Positions 8,450 through 17,126 of a stretch of 64,000 nucleotides of DNA are shown piece after piece; positions within the stretch are counted from its first letter, which is position 1, and each line of letters opens with the position of its first letter. The stretch covers positions 620,001 through 684,000 of the forward strand of contig NZ_CP114264.1 in NCBI RefSeq assembly GCF_027105055.1, written 5' to 3'. Source of the DNA: Acinetobacter sp. TR3. GTDB taxonomy: Bacteria > Pseudomonadota > Gammaproteobacteria > Pseudomonadales > Moraxellaceae. The position numbers were made by a program, and so were the translations under genes. The notes beneath the pieces are model-generated. The model made no database searches, was not told the DNA's origin, and saw only the letters and a program-made list of their open reading frames with translations.

Positions 8450-9679
8450 ATGTCGTGGCTTTCTTCCTTAAAATCTGTTTTTTCACCAGCACAAGAAGTG
8501 AAGGAAGATGAAATTCAAACTGTTTTACAAAATTATGTGCTGCCACATTCTGAAAATGCATTAAAAGATCGTATCAGCCAAGTGAATGTACAAGGTCGAA
8601 TTTTACAACTCACGATTAATACTTTTCCTCAAGAAAAAGATCACTTACAACAGATTCACGATGAACTCGCTGAAGCTCTGGAAAAATGCGGTATCCAAGA
8701 GTTAAATTTACATATTATTCAGCAAAAACATGCAGCGCATGGTGAAGCAGGTCATAGCTGCTCATCGAAGCCAAAAGCAGAAAATAGCAATTTACCACCT
8801 GTAATGGATGCTTCTCCTAAAGCGGAAGTCGATCCCAATAATCCACCGATTCAAAAAGCTGCACCGCAACAACGCGATGTGGCTGCACATCCACGTATTC
8901 AAAATGTAATATTGGTATCGTCGGGAAAAGGTGGGGTCGGTAAATCAACCACGACAGTGAATCTGGCGCTTGCATTGCAACAACTCGGTCTAAAAGTCGG
9001 TGTTTTGGATGCAGATATCTATGGTCCAAGTATTCCAACCATGTTGGGGAATGCGGGACGTACTCCACAAATTGAAAATGAAAATTTTGTGCCTTTAGAT
9101 GCGTACGGTATGGCTGTGCTTTCAATCGGACATTTGATTGGTGCACACAATACACCTGTGGCTTGGCGTGGTCCTAAAGCGACTGGTGCATTGATGCAAC
9201 TTTTTAACCAAACACTTTGGCCAGATTTAGATGTGTTAGTGATTGATATGCCACCTGGTACAGGTGATATTCAATTGACTTTAGCACAACGCATTCCAGT
9301 AACAGGCGCGGTGATTGTCACGACTCCTCAAAATGTTGCACTTATGGATGCGGTAAAAGGAATCGAACTCTTTAACAGAGTAAATATCCCTGTACTCGGT
9401 GTTATTGAAAATATGTCGACACATATTTGCTCTAATTGCGGACATGAAGAACAGATCTTTGGGATAGGCGGAGGAGATCAATTGTCTGAGCAATATGATA
9501 TTCCTTTATTAGGACGTTTACCTTTAGACGCAAAAATTCGTGAACATGCAGATAATGGTAAACCAAGTGTGATTGCTCAGGATGCAGCTGCAGAGAGCTA
9601 CCTCAATATCGCACAAGCTGTATTAAAACAAATGGATAAATTGCCAAAACGTCAGCGTGATGAAAATCGTATTTTCTAA
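8450..9679 (+). CDS. apbC: Fe-S cluster carrier ATPase ApbC/Mrp
   Basis: P-loop ATPase that carries [4Fe-4S] clusters to apo-proteins, 409 residues. The N-terminal part (about residues 20-110) is a MIP18-like domain. The central ATPase has the deviant Walker A motif SSGKGGVGKSTTTVNLALAL, the loop DADIYGPSIPTMLG and the Walker B-like VLVIDMPPGTGDIQLTL. The cluster-binding CxxC is in STHICSNCGHEEQIFG. In enterics mrp sits directly divergent from metG; here four small genes separate them. A terminator follows at once. Confidence 0.95.
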   Translation: MSWLSSLKSVFSPAQEVKEDEIQTVLQNYVLPHSENALKDRISQVNVQGRILQLTINTFPQEKDHLQQIHDELAEALEKCGIQELNLHIIQQKHAAHGEAGHSCSSKPKAENSNLPPVMDASPKAEVDPNNPPIQKAAPQQRDVAAHPRIQNVILVSSGKGGVGKSTTTVNLALALQQLGLKVGVLDADIYGPSIPTMLGNAGRTPQIENENFVPLDAYGMAVLSIGHLIGAHNTPVAWRGPKATGALMQLFNQTLWPDLDVLVIDMPPGTGDIQLTLAQRIPVTGAVIVTTPQNVALMDAVKGIELFNRVNIPVLGVIENMSTHICSNCGHEEQIFGIGGGDQLSEQYDIPLLGRLPLDAKIREHADNGKPSVIAQDAAAESYLNIAQAVLKQMDKLPKRQRDENRIF

Positions 9680-9684
9680 ATTTG

Positions 9685-9712
9685 AAAAGCCTCTAATTTA
9701 GAGGCTTTTTTT
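9685..9712. terminator. Terminator after apbC, overlapping convergent gene end
   Basis: The stem AAAAGCCTCT / AGAGGCTTTT with loop AATTT is followed by a T run. The stop codon of the leftward DUF2062 gene (TAA at 9698-9700 on the minus strand) lies inside the loop and right arm, so the two genes share it. Confidence 0.85.
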
Positions 9713-10270
9713 AATTTCATTATTTGATTGCAGTGCTTGTTTTCTTTTTTTCCAAGCATTCACTACGCTCCAACGCCAAAGTAAATGTGTAATTAAATAA
9801 AAACTGATCGCAAATAAAATCGCTTCAATCACAAGTCCTGACACTAAAATCTTTGCAAGGCTGAAATCAATATGGCCATGACCAAAATTCTTAAGCCAAT
9901 TCAAAATTTGATGTAAAACACCCAATAACATGTCCGTATTGATCATATGTACATGATAAATTTTAGTTCCAAACCAAAAACCTAAATAGAGAATTGGAAC
10001 GACAGTGAGCGGATTGGTTAACCAAGCCATACATAGGCCAATAGGCAAGTTTACTTCAAACCATAACACAGTCAAAATAATGAATAGGCTATGAAAAGGG
10101 ACAGGTAATATTCCCCAAAATGTTCCAATAAACATGGCTTTCGCGATAGAACGACGGTTCACATACCAAAGCAAAGGATTTAAGGTGCGTTCACCAAAAA
10201 TTCTCATAAATTTTAGACGAGCCACTTTCTCTGATGAAGGCAGCCACTTATTAAAAAATTTCTTAGGCAT
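9698..10270 (-). CDS. DUF2062 inner-membrane protein
   Basis: Protein of 190 residues matching the DUF2062 family, small membrane proteins of unknown role found in many proteobacteria. Recognisable parts are the basic N-terminus, NPLLWYVNRRSIAKAMFIG, and the segment PVPFHSLFIILTVLWFEVNL followed by CMAWLTNPLTVVPILYLGFW. A last helix lies near the C-terminus (FAISFYLITHLLW). The tail is basic and polar. Its stop codon lies within the apbC terminator. Function cannot be assigned. Confidence 0.82.
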   Translation of the reverse strand: MPKKFFNKWLPSSEKVARLKFMRIFGERTLNPLLWYVNRRSIAKAMFIGTFWGILPVPFHSLFIILTVLWFEVNLPIGLCMAWLTNPLTVVPILYLGFWFGTKIYHVHMINTDMLLGVLHQILNWLKNFGHGHIDFSLAKILVSGLVIEAILFAISFYLITHLLWRWSVVNAWKKRKQALQSNNEIKKSL

Positions 10271-10581
10271 AAGCGAAGAAGCACATTGAAAGAAAAAGTG
10301 AACGAATGTATATAAAATAACATTATTTACTTATTGAAAACTTAAAATAGAACCAAAGTTTATCTTGTTAAAAAATAAGAATACTTAGAATACGTTATAT
10401 GTGTTGTATTTTAGCGTATGTTTTTACTCATGTGACTCTTGAGTAGAGTGTACTTGTAATTAATAAAATATAGATAAAACATTTATTTAAATAGGCTCTC
10501 GTCATAAGTGCTTACAGTTAAAATTTTGCTATCAACTGGTAACTATATTAATCTAAATTTATCTTGTAGTGAGGTCATTCG
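10271..10581. promoter_or_regulatory. AT-rich divergent intergenic region
   Basis: Gap of 311 bases between the divergent DUF2062 and LysE-type genes. It presumably holds both promoters, but I find no convincing -35/-10 pair. A short imperfect inverted stretch (ACTC...GAGT) lies near 10430-10450. No open reading frame of note is present. Confidence 0.25.
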
Positions 10582-11175
10582 ATGATTTCATGGTTTTTTA
10601 TTGGTTTAGTGATAACTATTTTGCTCACTCCTGGTCCAACCAATACTTTACTTGCTTCCTCTGGTATTCAGGTGGGATTGCGTAAATCTCTATTGCTGAT
10701 TCCTGCAGAAGCAATTGGTTATATTCTTGCGATCAGTGCATGGGGAATGTTGATTGGTAAAGTCTCAGCGACATTACCTTTATTACCAACATTTTTAAAA
10801 CTATTAAGTGCAGGGTATATTATTTTCCTTGCGATTAAATTATGGCGTACAGCAAATCAAGAAGTGATCTTAAATCAACCTACAATAAGACCTAGAGAAT
10901 TGTTGTTTGCAACACTATTAAATCCTAAAGCTTTATTATTTGCTTCAGCAATTTTCCCAACAACAGCATGGCAAGCGCAAGAAATCTATGTTGCGCATAT
11001 GAGTAGCTTTGTTGCACTCATTCTTCCAATTGCACTATTTTGGATTTCGGTTGGCGCTGTGTTGGCAACCAATAAAGTAAAATGGTTGTCTCAATCTAAC
11101 TTACAGCGCACAGCATCAGTTGTACTGATCAGTTTTGCCATTCCTATTAGCTATTCAGCTCTAATCAATCTCTAA
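10582..11175 (+). CDS. LysE-family exporter (second paralogue)
   Basis: Second LysE/RhtB-type exporter of 197 residues. The family motif reads LTPGPTNTLLASSGIQVG after the first membrane helix, and the second conserved block is FATLLNPKALLFASAIFP. Six hydrophobic segments fit the usual topology. It differs clearly from the exporter at 1308, which has SPGPTFIYVAKNS, so the two are distant paralogues with probably different substrates. It is monocistronic, with a hairpin downstream at 11186-11213. Confidence 0.8.
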   Translation: MISWFFIGLVITILLTPGPTNTLLASSGIQVGLRKSLLLIPAEAIGYILAISAWGMLIGKVSATLPLLPTFLKLLSAGYIIFLAIKLWRTANQEVILNQPTIRPRELLFATLLNPKALLFASAIFPTTAWQAQEIYVAHMSSFVALILPIALFWISVGAVLATNKVKWLSQSNLQRTASVVLISFAIPISYSALINL

Positions 11176-11185
11176 TTCTAATTTT

Positions 11186-11213
11186 CTGCTGCCTTGAACC
11201 ACCTAGGTAGCAG
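11186..11213 (+). terminator. Hairpin after LysE-type gene, possible terminator
   Basis: CTGCTGCC and GGTAGCAG pair over eight positions (one G-T) around a 12-base loop. The following GGTTCTGTTGTTTTC is only moderately T-rich, so termination here is plausible but not certain. Confidence 0.45.
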
Positions 11214-11289
11214 GGTTCTGTTGTTTTCATTAATGTCGTTTTACGTTAAAGTACTCGCCAATCATTAACTTAGATTTTGGATAAAAGTC

Positions 11290-11859
11290 ATGGCAATAAA
11301 ATCTGATCGTTGGATTCGTGAAATGAGCGAAAAACACGGCATGATTGAACCTTATGCAGAGAATCAAGTCCGTTTCGATGAAAACGGAGAAAAGTTGATT
11401 TCTTATGGGGTGTCTAGCTATGGCTATGACGTCCGTTGCGCACGTGAATTTAAAGTTTTTACCAATGTTCACTCTGCAATTGTTGATCCGAAAAATTTTG
11501 ATGATAGAAGTTTTATCGATATCGAATCAGATGTCTGTATTATTCCACCGAACTCATTTGCTCTAGCGCGTACGATTGAATATTTCCGTATCCCACGAAA
11601 TGTCCTAACAGTATGTTTAGGTAAATCGACTTATGCCCGTTGCGGTATTATCGTGAATGTAACGCCACTAGAGCCTGAGTGGGAAGGTCATGTTACGCTT
11701 GAGTTTTCAAATACAACGAATCTCCCAGCACGTATTTATGCGGGTGAAGGTGTTGCACAAATGTTGTTCTTTGAAAGTGATGAAGTTTGTGAAACATCTT
11801 ATAAAGACCGTGGTGGTAAATACCAAGGTCAAACAGGTGTAACTTTACCGAAAACATGA
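11290..11859 (+). CDS. dcd: dCTP deaminase
   Basis: Deaminates dCTP to dUTP, feeding dTMP synthesis. The 189-residue length is normal for the homotrimeric enzyme of Gram-negative bacteria. Family blocks are clear: [17 protein letters not shown] at the N-terminus, [37 protein letters not shown] carrying the active-site region with the catalytic Glu just after it ([14 protein letters not shown]), and the C-terminal [12 protein letters not shown] lid over the nucleotide. It stands alone, followed by a perfect 9-bp inverted repeat (TTGCAACAA at 11875, TTGTTGCAA at 11899). Confidence 0.97.
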   Translation: MAIKSDRWIREMSEKHGMIEPYAENQVRFDENGEKLISYGVSSYGYDVRCAREFKVFTNVHSAIVDPKNFDDRSFIDIESDVCIIPPNSFALARTIEYFRIPRNVLTVCLGKSTYARCGIIVNVTPLEPEWEGHVTLEFSNTTNLPARIYAGEGVAQMLFFESDEVCETSYKDRGGKYQGQTGVTLPKT

Positions 11860-12184
11860 TTTGTAAATTACATTTTGCAACAATCATAATTTTTTTGGTT
11901 GTTGCAATAGAAACCTTATATTTAAAGAATAAAAAATATAATATTCATACACATATTTAAAAGAAATTATTTAAAAACAATAATTCATTCATCGGAAAAT
12001 AGAAGGTTTACCTAATATATTTTGCATTTGTGTAAATTTTCGGCATAATGAAGAATGAATATATATGGGTAAAGTTACCTGTGTCTGAGTGATGTTTGGA
12101 TACAATTTCTCTTTTAGGGAATCACTCAAAAGGAAGTTAGAAAAATAACGATGGTGCGGAGCATCGCGTAATGGGAAGGTCAAG
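11860..12184 (+). promoter_or_regulatory. Leader and promoter region of the secreted-protein cluster
   Basis: Gap of 325 bases. It starts with the dcd trailer hairpin (11875-11907), continues AT-rich, and contains a reasonable sigma70-like pair: TTGCAT at 12022-12027 and CATAAT at 12044-12049, spacer 16. That would leave an mRNA leader of about 130 bases, ending with GGGAAGG before the ATG at 12185. The long leader leaves room for regulation after transcription starts. Confidence 0.4.
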
Positions 12185-14758
12185 ATGACTACACTTCATA
12201 CGGTATCATTTCAAAAAACTGTTTTGGCGACTTTGATTGGTTTATGTCTAAATCAGTCAGTTTTTGCATTGCAAGAATTATCAGACGATGGTTTAAGTGA
12301 AACCACTGGTGAAGGTATCGCTTTACTACCCCAAGATACTTATATGATTTTCCGTGGCGCAGGTCCTAACGAGGCTACTCCATTGGCTGGAGCGGATGGG
12401 ATTGCTGGTAATACGGATGATCGATTAAATGATACTGGTTATATTCGTTACATTCCTGTTGGCCCTTTAACATCGGAAGCTAGTGCAGCTGGTGCTGGTA
12501 AAGCGGATTTATTTTTATATGGTTTAGCGGTATCTAAATCTGATAATAATACCAATACCCGTATAGCAAGTACTGCTGCTAATGCAAGTATTAAGAGCTG
12601 GGGAACAGCAAGTAATCCTTGGTTATTAAAGGCAAGTACTGCTTACAATGTACCTGATTTTTATGTCAATGGTACAAATGGTGGTACATCTAAAAGTTCA
12701 GTTACTTACCTTTCTATGGAAGCTCCACTTTATAATCAAAGTCTTGCTGGACTTACATCAGATACAGGGCTAGATGCTTATAAACTTAAATTGGGTTTAT
12801 GGGCTGATGCTTTCGTGAGAGATCCAAGTAAAATAGAAGGTGACGCAAATCAATTTTGCTTAAATGGTTGTACTCGTAATACAAGTGCTGTAAACACGGC
12901 GCAAATACCACGTGAAAATCGATTACGATTGCAGGCGATTTGGAATAATTTCAGTGTAAATGGAAGTAATTTACAATTGTTCCAAACTTTAGGGGGAGTT
13001 GGTCTTTCTGGTGATACTGGTATCAATAATGGTATGAGTAAATTTTATAATAATACTCTTGGAGCTTCAGGTATTTTGCGTTTTAACAGTGGGGATGCTG
13101 CAAATGTTAAAGCAACTTACAATGCTGGTGTATCAACAAGAACTTATAATACAGACAGGAATGCTACAGCAGCATCAACAGGATGGTCAAACACAGAGGT
13201 TTGGAATACCTATGCTAATACCAGTATTTTAGGTGGGGATAATGGCTCTGCTGGCGGATGTAATGCTGGTGGTGTCCAATTTGGTTCTGTTGCTTGTCAA
13301 TTCCGTTATAGAGATCGTGCTGTAAAAGATACCGTTTCTGGAGCATCTTGGACTGCACCAGATCCAAATGGAAGTAATGTTTTACGATTGAGTACAAAAG
13401 AAACTTCAAATACTAGTTTAGTCTCGACACCTGCTTTGGGTGGAGGAAATGCACCTACATTTGCAGCAGATGATGGAATATTTATTTATAACCCTAACAT
13501 TAATTTAGTATTAGGCTCACTCTATCAACCAGTTGTTTTAGGTTCCGATGGTAAAAACTTTAGTTTAGAAATAGCTCGGATTCCAAATAAACAGGAAATT
13601 TACACAAAAATTTATACTCGGTATGCTGGTGATACAGGTGATGCTGGGGTGACGTATTATGGTTCTACCTGTAACGTTTACCAATGTGGTAGCTCAACTG
13701 TTGCTGGGTATCAGGGTGGATCTGCTTTAAATGATTATTCATCTACAGCTTTAGCAGGTAAAAAGCTTGCGACGCATAGTAGTATTAGTTTTGGTACTGT
13801 GAAAAGTAATGATGGTGGGCAAACTCTAGTTGCTGATAGTAGTGTTGAAGCATTAGGGATATTTTTTGGCACACCACAAAATAGAACGAATATTTCAGGA
13901 ACTCAAATTTTTAGGGAAGCTCAATATCAACAACGGCAGCAACGTGTTGATACCAGTTATATTGTGACAGATCGTTATCGACTCACGGTTTCTAATGGTG
14001 CTGGTGGGTTATTTGGTGGTGGGGGTACTGCGACTAGACAAGATCCATATGGTCGACCTTCTATTTCCTGTAATTATACTGGAGGTCTTTTCGGACAAGG
14101 TTGTTCGAATTCAGTTGATCGTTGGTACAATACTTCTGGTAATCATGTTGATTGGGTTTATTTAACTAATGTTGATGCAAGTGGTAACAAGATCTTTGGC
14201 AATGACGATGGTACTTATGCTCGTTATTGTACGAATACCACAACAGATTGTTTAACTTGGTACAATGGAGCAGCATTAGGTGCTAGTGGTACAGGGAATG
14301 GTTATCCTGCAGCTGTTACCAATGTAAATCAAATCATTGGCGGTAGCATGGCGAATCCTGGAAGTGGTCAGCGTGGTGCGGATGATTGTTGGCCTGGCGA
14401 GTCAGGTGGTGCGTGTAATGGTAGTTCTGGTAGTACCACAACAGGTGGATTGTATGGACTATCACGTTTAAGCGCAGTGAATAACGGTGGTAGTTCTAAT
14501 ACACCTACCCCAACGCATGTGAATAATACAAATTGGACGTATGGAACACGTGCAAATGCACCTTGGTTTAGAGTTGCAGGTGGACAAGAAGCTGTTGCAT
14601 ATGGCTCAGGTTTAGGATCTTCAACTGCTATCTCTTCTGATATTGTGCCAACTGCGATAACAGGTGGTGTGAATCCATCAGCATTAAATAACTTTGGTTC
14701 AGCTGTAATTGACGGTTTATTAATACAGCATCTAAAAATTACAACAAAGGGATTATAA
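12185..14758 (+). CDS. Secreted DUF6160-like protein, cluster member 1
   Basis: Large secreted protein of 857 residues whose function I do not know. A signal peptide ends near SVFA, and the mature N-terminus starts with LQELSDDGLSETTGEGIALL, the motif shared by all five cluster members. The body is rich in Gly, Asn, Ser and Thr with many short beta-prone repeats, as in surface or fibre proteins. Its mature cysteines form six close pairs (CLNGC, CNVYQC, CTNTTTDC, CWPGESGGAC and two longer loops), which suggests disulphide-closed hairpins. The C-terminus reads IQHLKITTKGL. No membrane anchor or autotransporter barrel is visible. GGGAAGG precedes the ATG, and the next gene follows after 13 bases. 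Confidence 0.7.
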   Translation: MTTLHTVSFQKTVLATLIGLCLNQSVFALQELSDDGLSETTGEGIALLPQDTYMIFRGAGPNEATPLAGADGIAGNTDDRLNDTGYIRYIPVGPLTSEASAAGAGKADLFLYGLAVSKSDNNTNTRIASTAANASIKSWGTASNPWLLKASTAYNVPDFYVNGTNGGTSKSSVTYLSMEAPLYNQSLAGLTSDTGLDAYKLKLGLWADAFVRDPSKIEGDANQFCLNGCTRNTSAVNTAQIPRENRLRLQAIWNNFSVNGSNLQLFQTLGGVGLSGDTGINNGMSKFYNNTLGASGILRFNSGDAANVKATYNAGVSTRTYNTDRNATAASTGWSNTEVWNTYANTSILGGDNGSAGGCNAGGVQFGSVACQFRYRDRAVKDTVSGASWTAPDPNGSNVLRLSTKETSNTSLVSTPALGGGNAPTFAADDGIFIYNPNINLVLGSLYQPVVLGSDGKNFSLEIARIPNKQEIYTKIYTRYAGDTGDAGVTYYGSTCNVYQCGSSTVAGYQGGSALNDYSSTALAGKKLATHSSISFGTVKSNDGGQTLVADSSVEALGIFFGTPQNRTNISGTQIFREAQYQQRQQRVDTSYIVTDRYRLTVSNGAGGLFGGGGTATRQDPYGRPSISCNYTGGLFGQGCSNSVDRWYNTSGNHVDWVYLTNVDASGNKIFGNDDGTYARYCTNTTTDCLTWYNGAALGASGTGNGYPAAVTNVNQIIGGSMANPGSGQRGADDCWPGESGGACNGSSGSTTTGGLYGLSRLSAVNNGGSSNTPTPTHVNNTNWTYGTRANAPWFRVAGGQEAVAYGSGLGSSTAISSDIVPTAITGGVNPSALNNFGSAVIDGLLIQHLKITTKGL

Positions 14759-14771
14759 GACAGGAGTCATT

Positions 14772-16265
14772 ATGTTTAATTTTAATGTTTTGGGCTTTAG
14801 TATAGCTACTGTTTTATTTAGTCAAGGACTATATGCATCTTCAATGGTTGATTTGACTGACGATGAGTTATCAAAAGTGCAGGGTCAAGCATTGATGAGT
14901 CTGTCTTATATTTCACCTGTCGATACTAAAAACTTAGAATCGACTCGTACAGGAAGTACTAAAGATATTGGTTTCTATAAATTAGGTATGGAAGCAGAGA
15001 TTGAATTAAACGCGAATATTAAAAAACTACAGTTAGGCTGTGGTGGTGTAAATGGTATTGGTGACTGTGATATTGATATTGATAATTTAAGTTTAAGTGG
15101 TTTAAAGGTTGATAGTAATGGTAAACCTCTTGCAATGACTAATGAGGAAAGAGCTGCTTCTTCGGCAAAAATAACCAATCCATTTATTGAATTTGCAGTT
15201 AAAAATCCTGAGTCTGCTTCTATGCGTCAAGTTATAGGATTCCGTTTAAGTGCAGAAAAAGCGCTAGGATTATTATCAGCTGGAACGGAAAATACTGGAG
15301 TTGCAAATGGTATTAATACTATTTCTGGCTATATGAAAGTACAGTCTGACAGTTCAGGTATCATAAAAGGGTATGCAACGACAGCAGCAGCGAGAGATAA
15401 TCTTTATGGTACCTATTTAAATCCAAATGATTTAGTGATTACAGGTGCCCTAACAGCATTAGGTTTAAATGGAGCCGATTTTAAGACTTCTGGTGGTGGT
15501 TTTAATATTCCTACGATTGAAAGGAACTATTTTGAAATTCCAGCAATTTTAGTTAATGAAACTAGAGCAAAGTCTAAAATTTTATCAGCTGCTGTAAAGG
15601 TCCCTAATATCTATGTTGGTGGACCTGGTGATGCAAACTACCCTGTGAATGGGTCCGTGCAATATAACTCAAGTGGTCCACATGATCCAGCATACCCAGA
15701 GCCTTCAGCTATTTATACACAAGGCGGTCGTGTTGAAGCAACAGTAACAAGATGCTATGGAATTTCTTGCCTTGTCGCGCAAGAAGGAGATGTATTCAAG
15801 AATATTTATATGAATGGGCAGATTTCAAATATTACTGCAAATTTAAATCTAAATCAGTCTTTAGGTTTAATTCATAATTTACCGATTAACTCGCCATTTT
15901 CTTTATCTTTACAGCAACAAGCATTGCAGTGGCCAGGAGCGAAATCGGATGATGTTGCACAAAAAGGTTGGTGGATGTCATTTAATGATCCAGTGAATAT
16001 TGGATATGTAGTTCCGCAAGATCCTATTGATATTTCTCCACTTTTTCCTCAGATTGCAAGTGCTGTTTCCTACTATTTACGCCGTGGTGGTGGTAATGAA
16101 GCAAATACAAATGATCTTGGGGGCTTGTTAGGAAGTGGGGATTTAACAGTGAATATCGGAAATATCGATTTAAGAAATAGTGCGTTAAACTTAAATATTA
16201 GTAACCTTAAATTAACAAATCAAAATTTTGCACCTAACTGTTGGGGTGGTTTGAAGTTTTGTTAA
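14772..16265 (+). CDS. Secreted DUF6160-like protein, cluster member 2
   Basis: Secreted protein of 497 residues, function unknown. A short signal peptide ends near GLYA. The shared motif follows as MVDLTDDELSKVQGQALMSL. The mature protein has alternating hydrophobic/Asn-Asp beta-strand patterns (CDIDIDNLSLSGLKV, LTVNIGNIDLRNSALNLNIS) that look like a beta-helix or lipid-facing beta sheet. Its six cysteines form three close pairs: CGGVNGIGDC, CYGISC and, at the very end, CWGGLKFC. AGGAG lies just before the ATG, and the 13-base gap to member 1 makes co-transcription likely. Confidence 0.68.
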   Translation: MFNFNVLGFSIATVLFSQGLYASSMVDLTDDELSKVQGQALMSLSYISPVDTKNLESTRTGSTKDIGFYKLGMEAEIELNANIKKLQLGCGGVNGIGDCDIDIDNLSLSGLKVDSNGKPLAMTNEERAASSAKITNPFIEFAVKNPESASMRQVIGFRLSAEKALGLLSAGTENTGVANGINTISGYMKVQSDSSGIIKGYATTAAARDNLYGTYLNPNDLVITGALTALGLNGADFKTSGGGFNIPTIERNYFEIPAILVNETRAKSKILSAAVKVPNIYVGGPGDANYPVNGSVQYNSSGPHDPAYPEPSAIYTQGGRVEATVTRCYGISCLVAQEGDVFKNIYMNGQISNITANLNLNQSLGLIHNLPINSPFSLSLQQQALQWPGAKSDDVAQKGWWMSFNDPVNIGYVVPQDPIDISPLFPQIASAVSYYLRRGGGNEANTNDLGGLLGSGDLTVNIGNIDLRNSALNLNISNLKLTNQNFAPNCWGGLKFC

Positions 16266-16340
16266 TAGCTATTTTCGGGAAGAAAGTGGTGGTTTAGTAA
16301 TCAATAGCTGGTTTTGATGCTATAAGTAAAGGATATTATA

Positions 16341-17099
16341 ATGAAGAAAATGATGATTTTGCTCCTATTCAGCACAAGTATAGTACATGCTGAATTAAAA
16401 ACTTTGGATAGCCAAGCTTTGAGAGAGGTTGAGGGGCAAGCTGGAGCAGATTTGTCATTGAAATTTTCATTAAATCATACCAGTACTTATCAATTTGATG
16501 ATGGTGTTGGTGGTGTTTGCGATAAGACAGCGAATAATAATACTGGTTTAGGTTATTGTCATTTAGGACTTTCGGTAAATAAACGATTTGTTAGTAGTCG
16601 TGTGCAAGGAGCTAACACTTTGTGGGATGTACCAGAAAGTGATCCAACTTTAGCAAATCCAGCAAGAAAATTATGGCTAGTGTTCAAGGGAATCCAAGGA
16701 ACTGTTGATATTCAAAAACTAGGTTTAGATGGTGTTGATTTAGTATATCAGAATGATGGTGGAGTTGATCAGATTAAACCTTCTATGCAACTTAGCCTTG
16801 ATGCTAGTATGCCTATTTTAATTAGAAATTTTGGTTTTAATGCACTTGCGATTGAACAAGATGATTTTACAAGTTATATCGATTCAAATGGTAAAGTGGT
16901 TGAAGGTTCTGCTAGTACCCCACCAACTAGTGGGTATGGATATTTAAAAGCAACGACTTATAACGCAACGAATGCTGCAACATCGTTATATGATCAGGGT
17001 AAGGAAACTGGGTTTGTTGGTATGAGAATGAATGGTAATCTTGCTATACAAGGTAAGATCATGATGTTTGGTTGTGATAGCAGTCATCCACGTTGCTAG
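16341..17099 (+). CDS. Secreted DUF6160-like protein, cluster member 3 (FilA-like?)
   Basis: Smallest cluster member, 252 residues. The signal peptide MKKMMILLLFSTSIVHA is followed by the shared motif ELKTLDSQALREVEGQAGAD and then LSLKFSLN. The middle contains GLDGVDLVYQNDGGVD, and the C-terminal half has strands of the type GFVGMRMNGNLAIQGKI. Two close cysteine pairs are present (one with twelve residues between, and CDSSHPRC at the extreme C-terminus). It recalls Acinetobacter proteins annotated as putative pilus-system protein FilA, but I hold that only as a weak memory-based match. Pilin-like polymerisation features are absent. A 75-base gap separates it from member 2. Confidence 0.65.
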   Translation: MKKMMILLLFSTSIVHAELKTLDSQALREVEGQAGADLSLKFSLNHTSTYQFDDGVGGVCDKTANNNTGLGYCHLGLSVNKRFVSSRVQGANTLWDVPESDPTLANPARKLWLVFKGIQGTVDIQKLGLDGVDLVYQNDGGVDQIKPSMQLSLDASMPILIRNFGFNALAIEQDDFTSYIDSNGKVVEGSASTPPTSGYGYLKATTYNATNAATSLYDQGKETGFVGMRMNGNLAIQGKIMMFGCDSSHPRC

Positions 17100-17126
17100 A
17101 GCTAGAGATTATCAAGGATTGAAGTG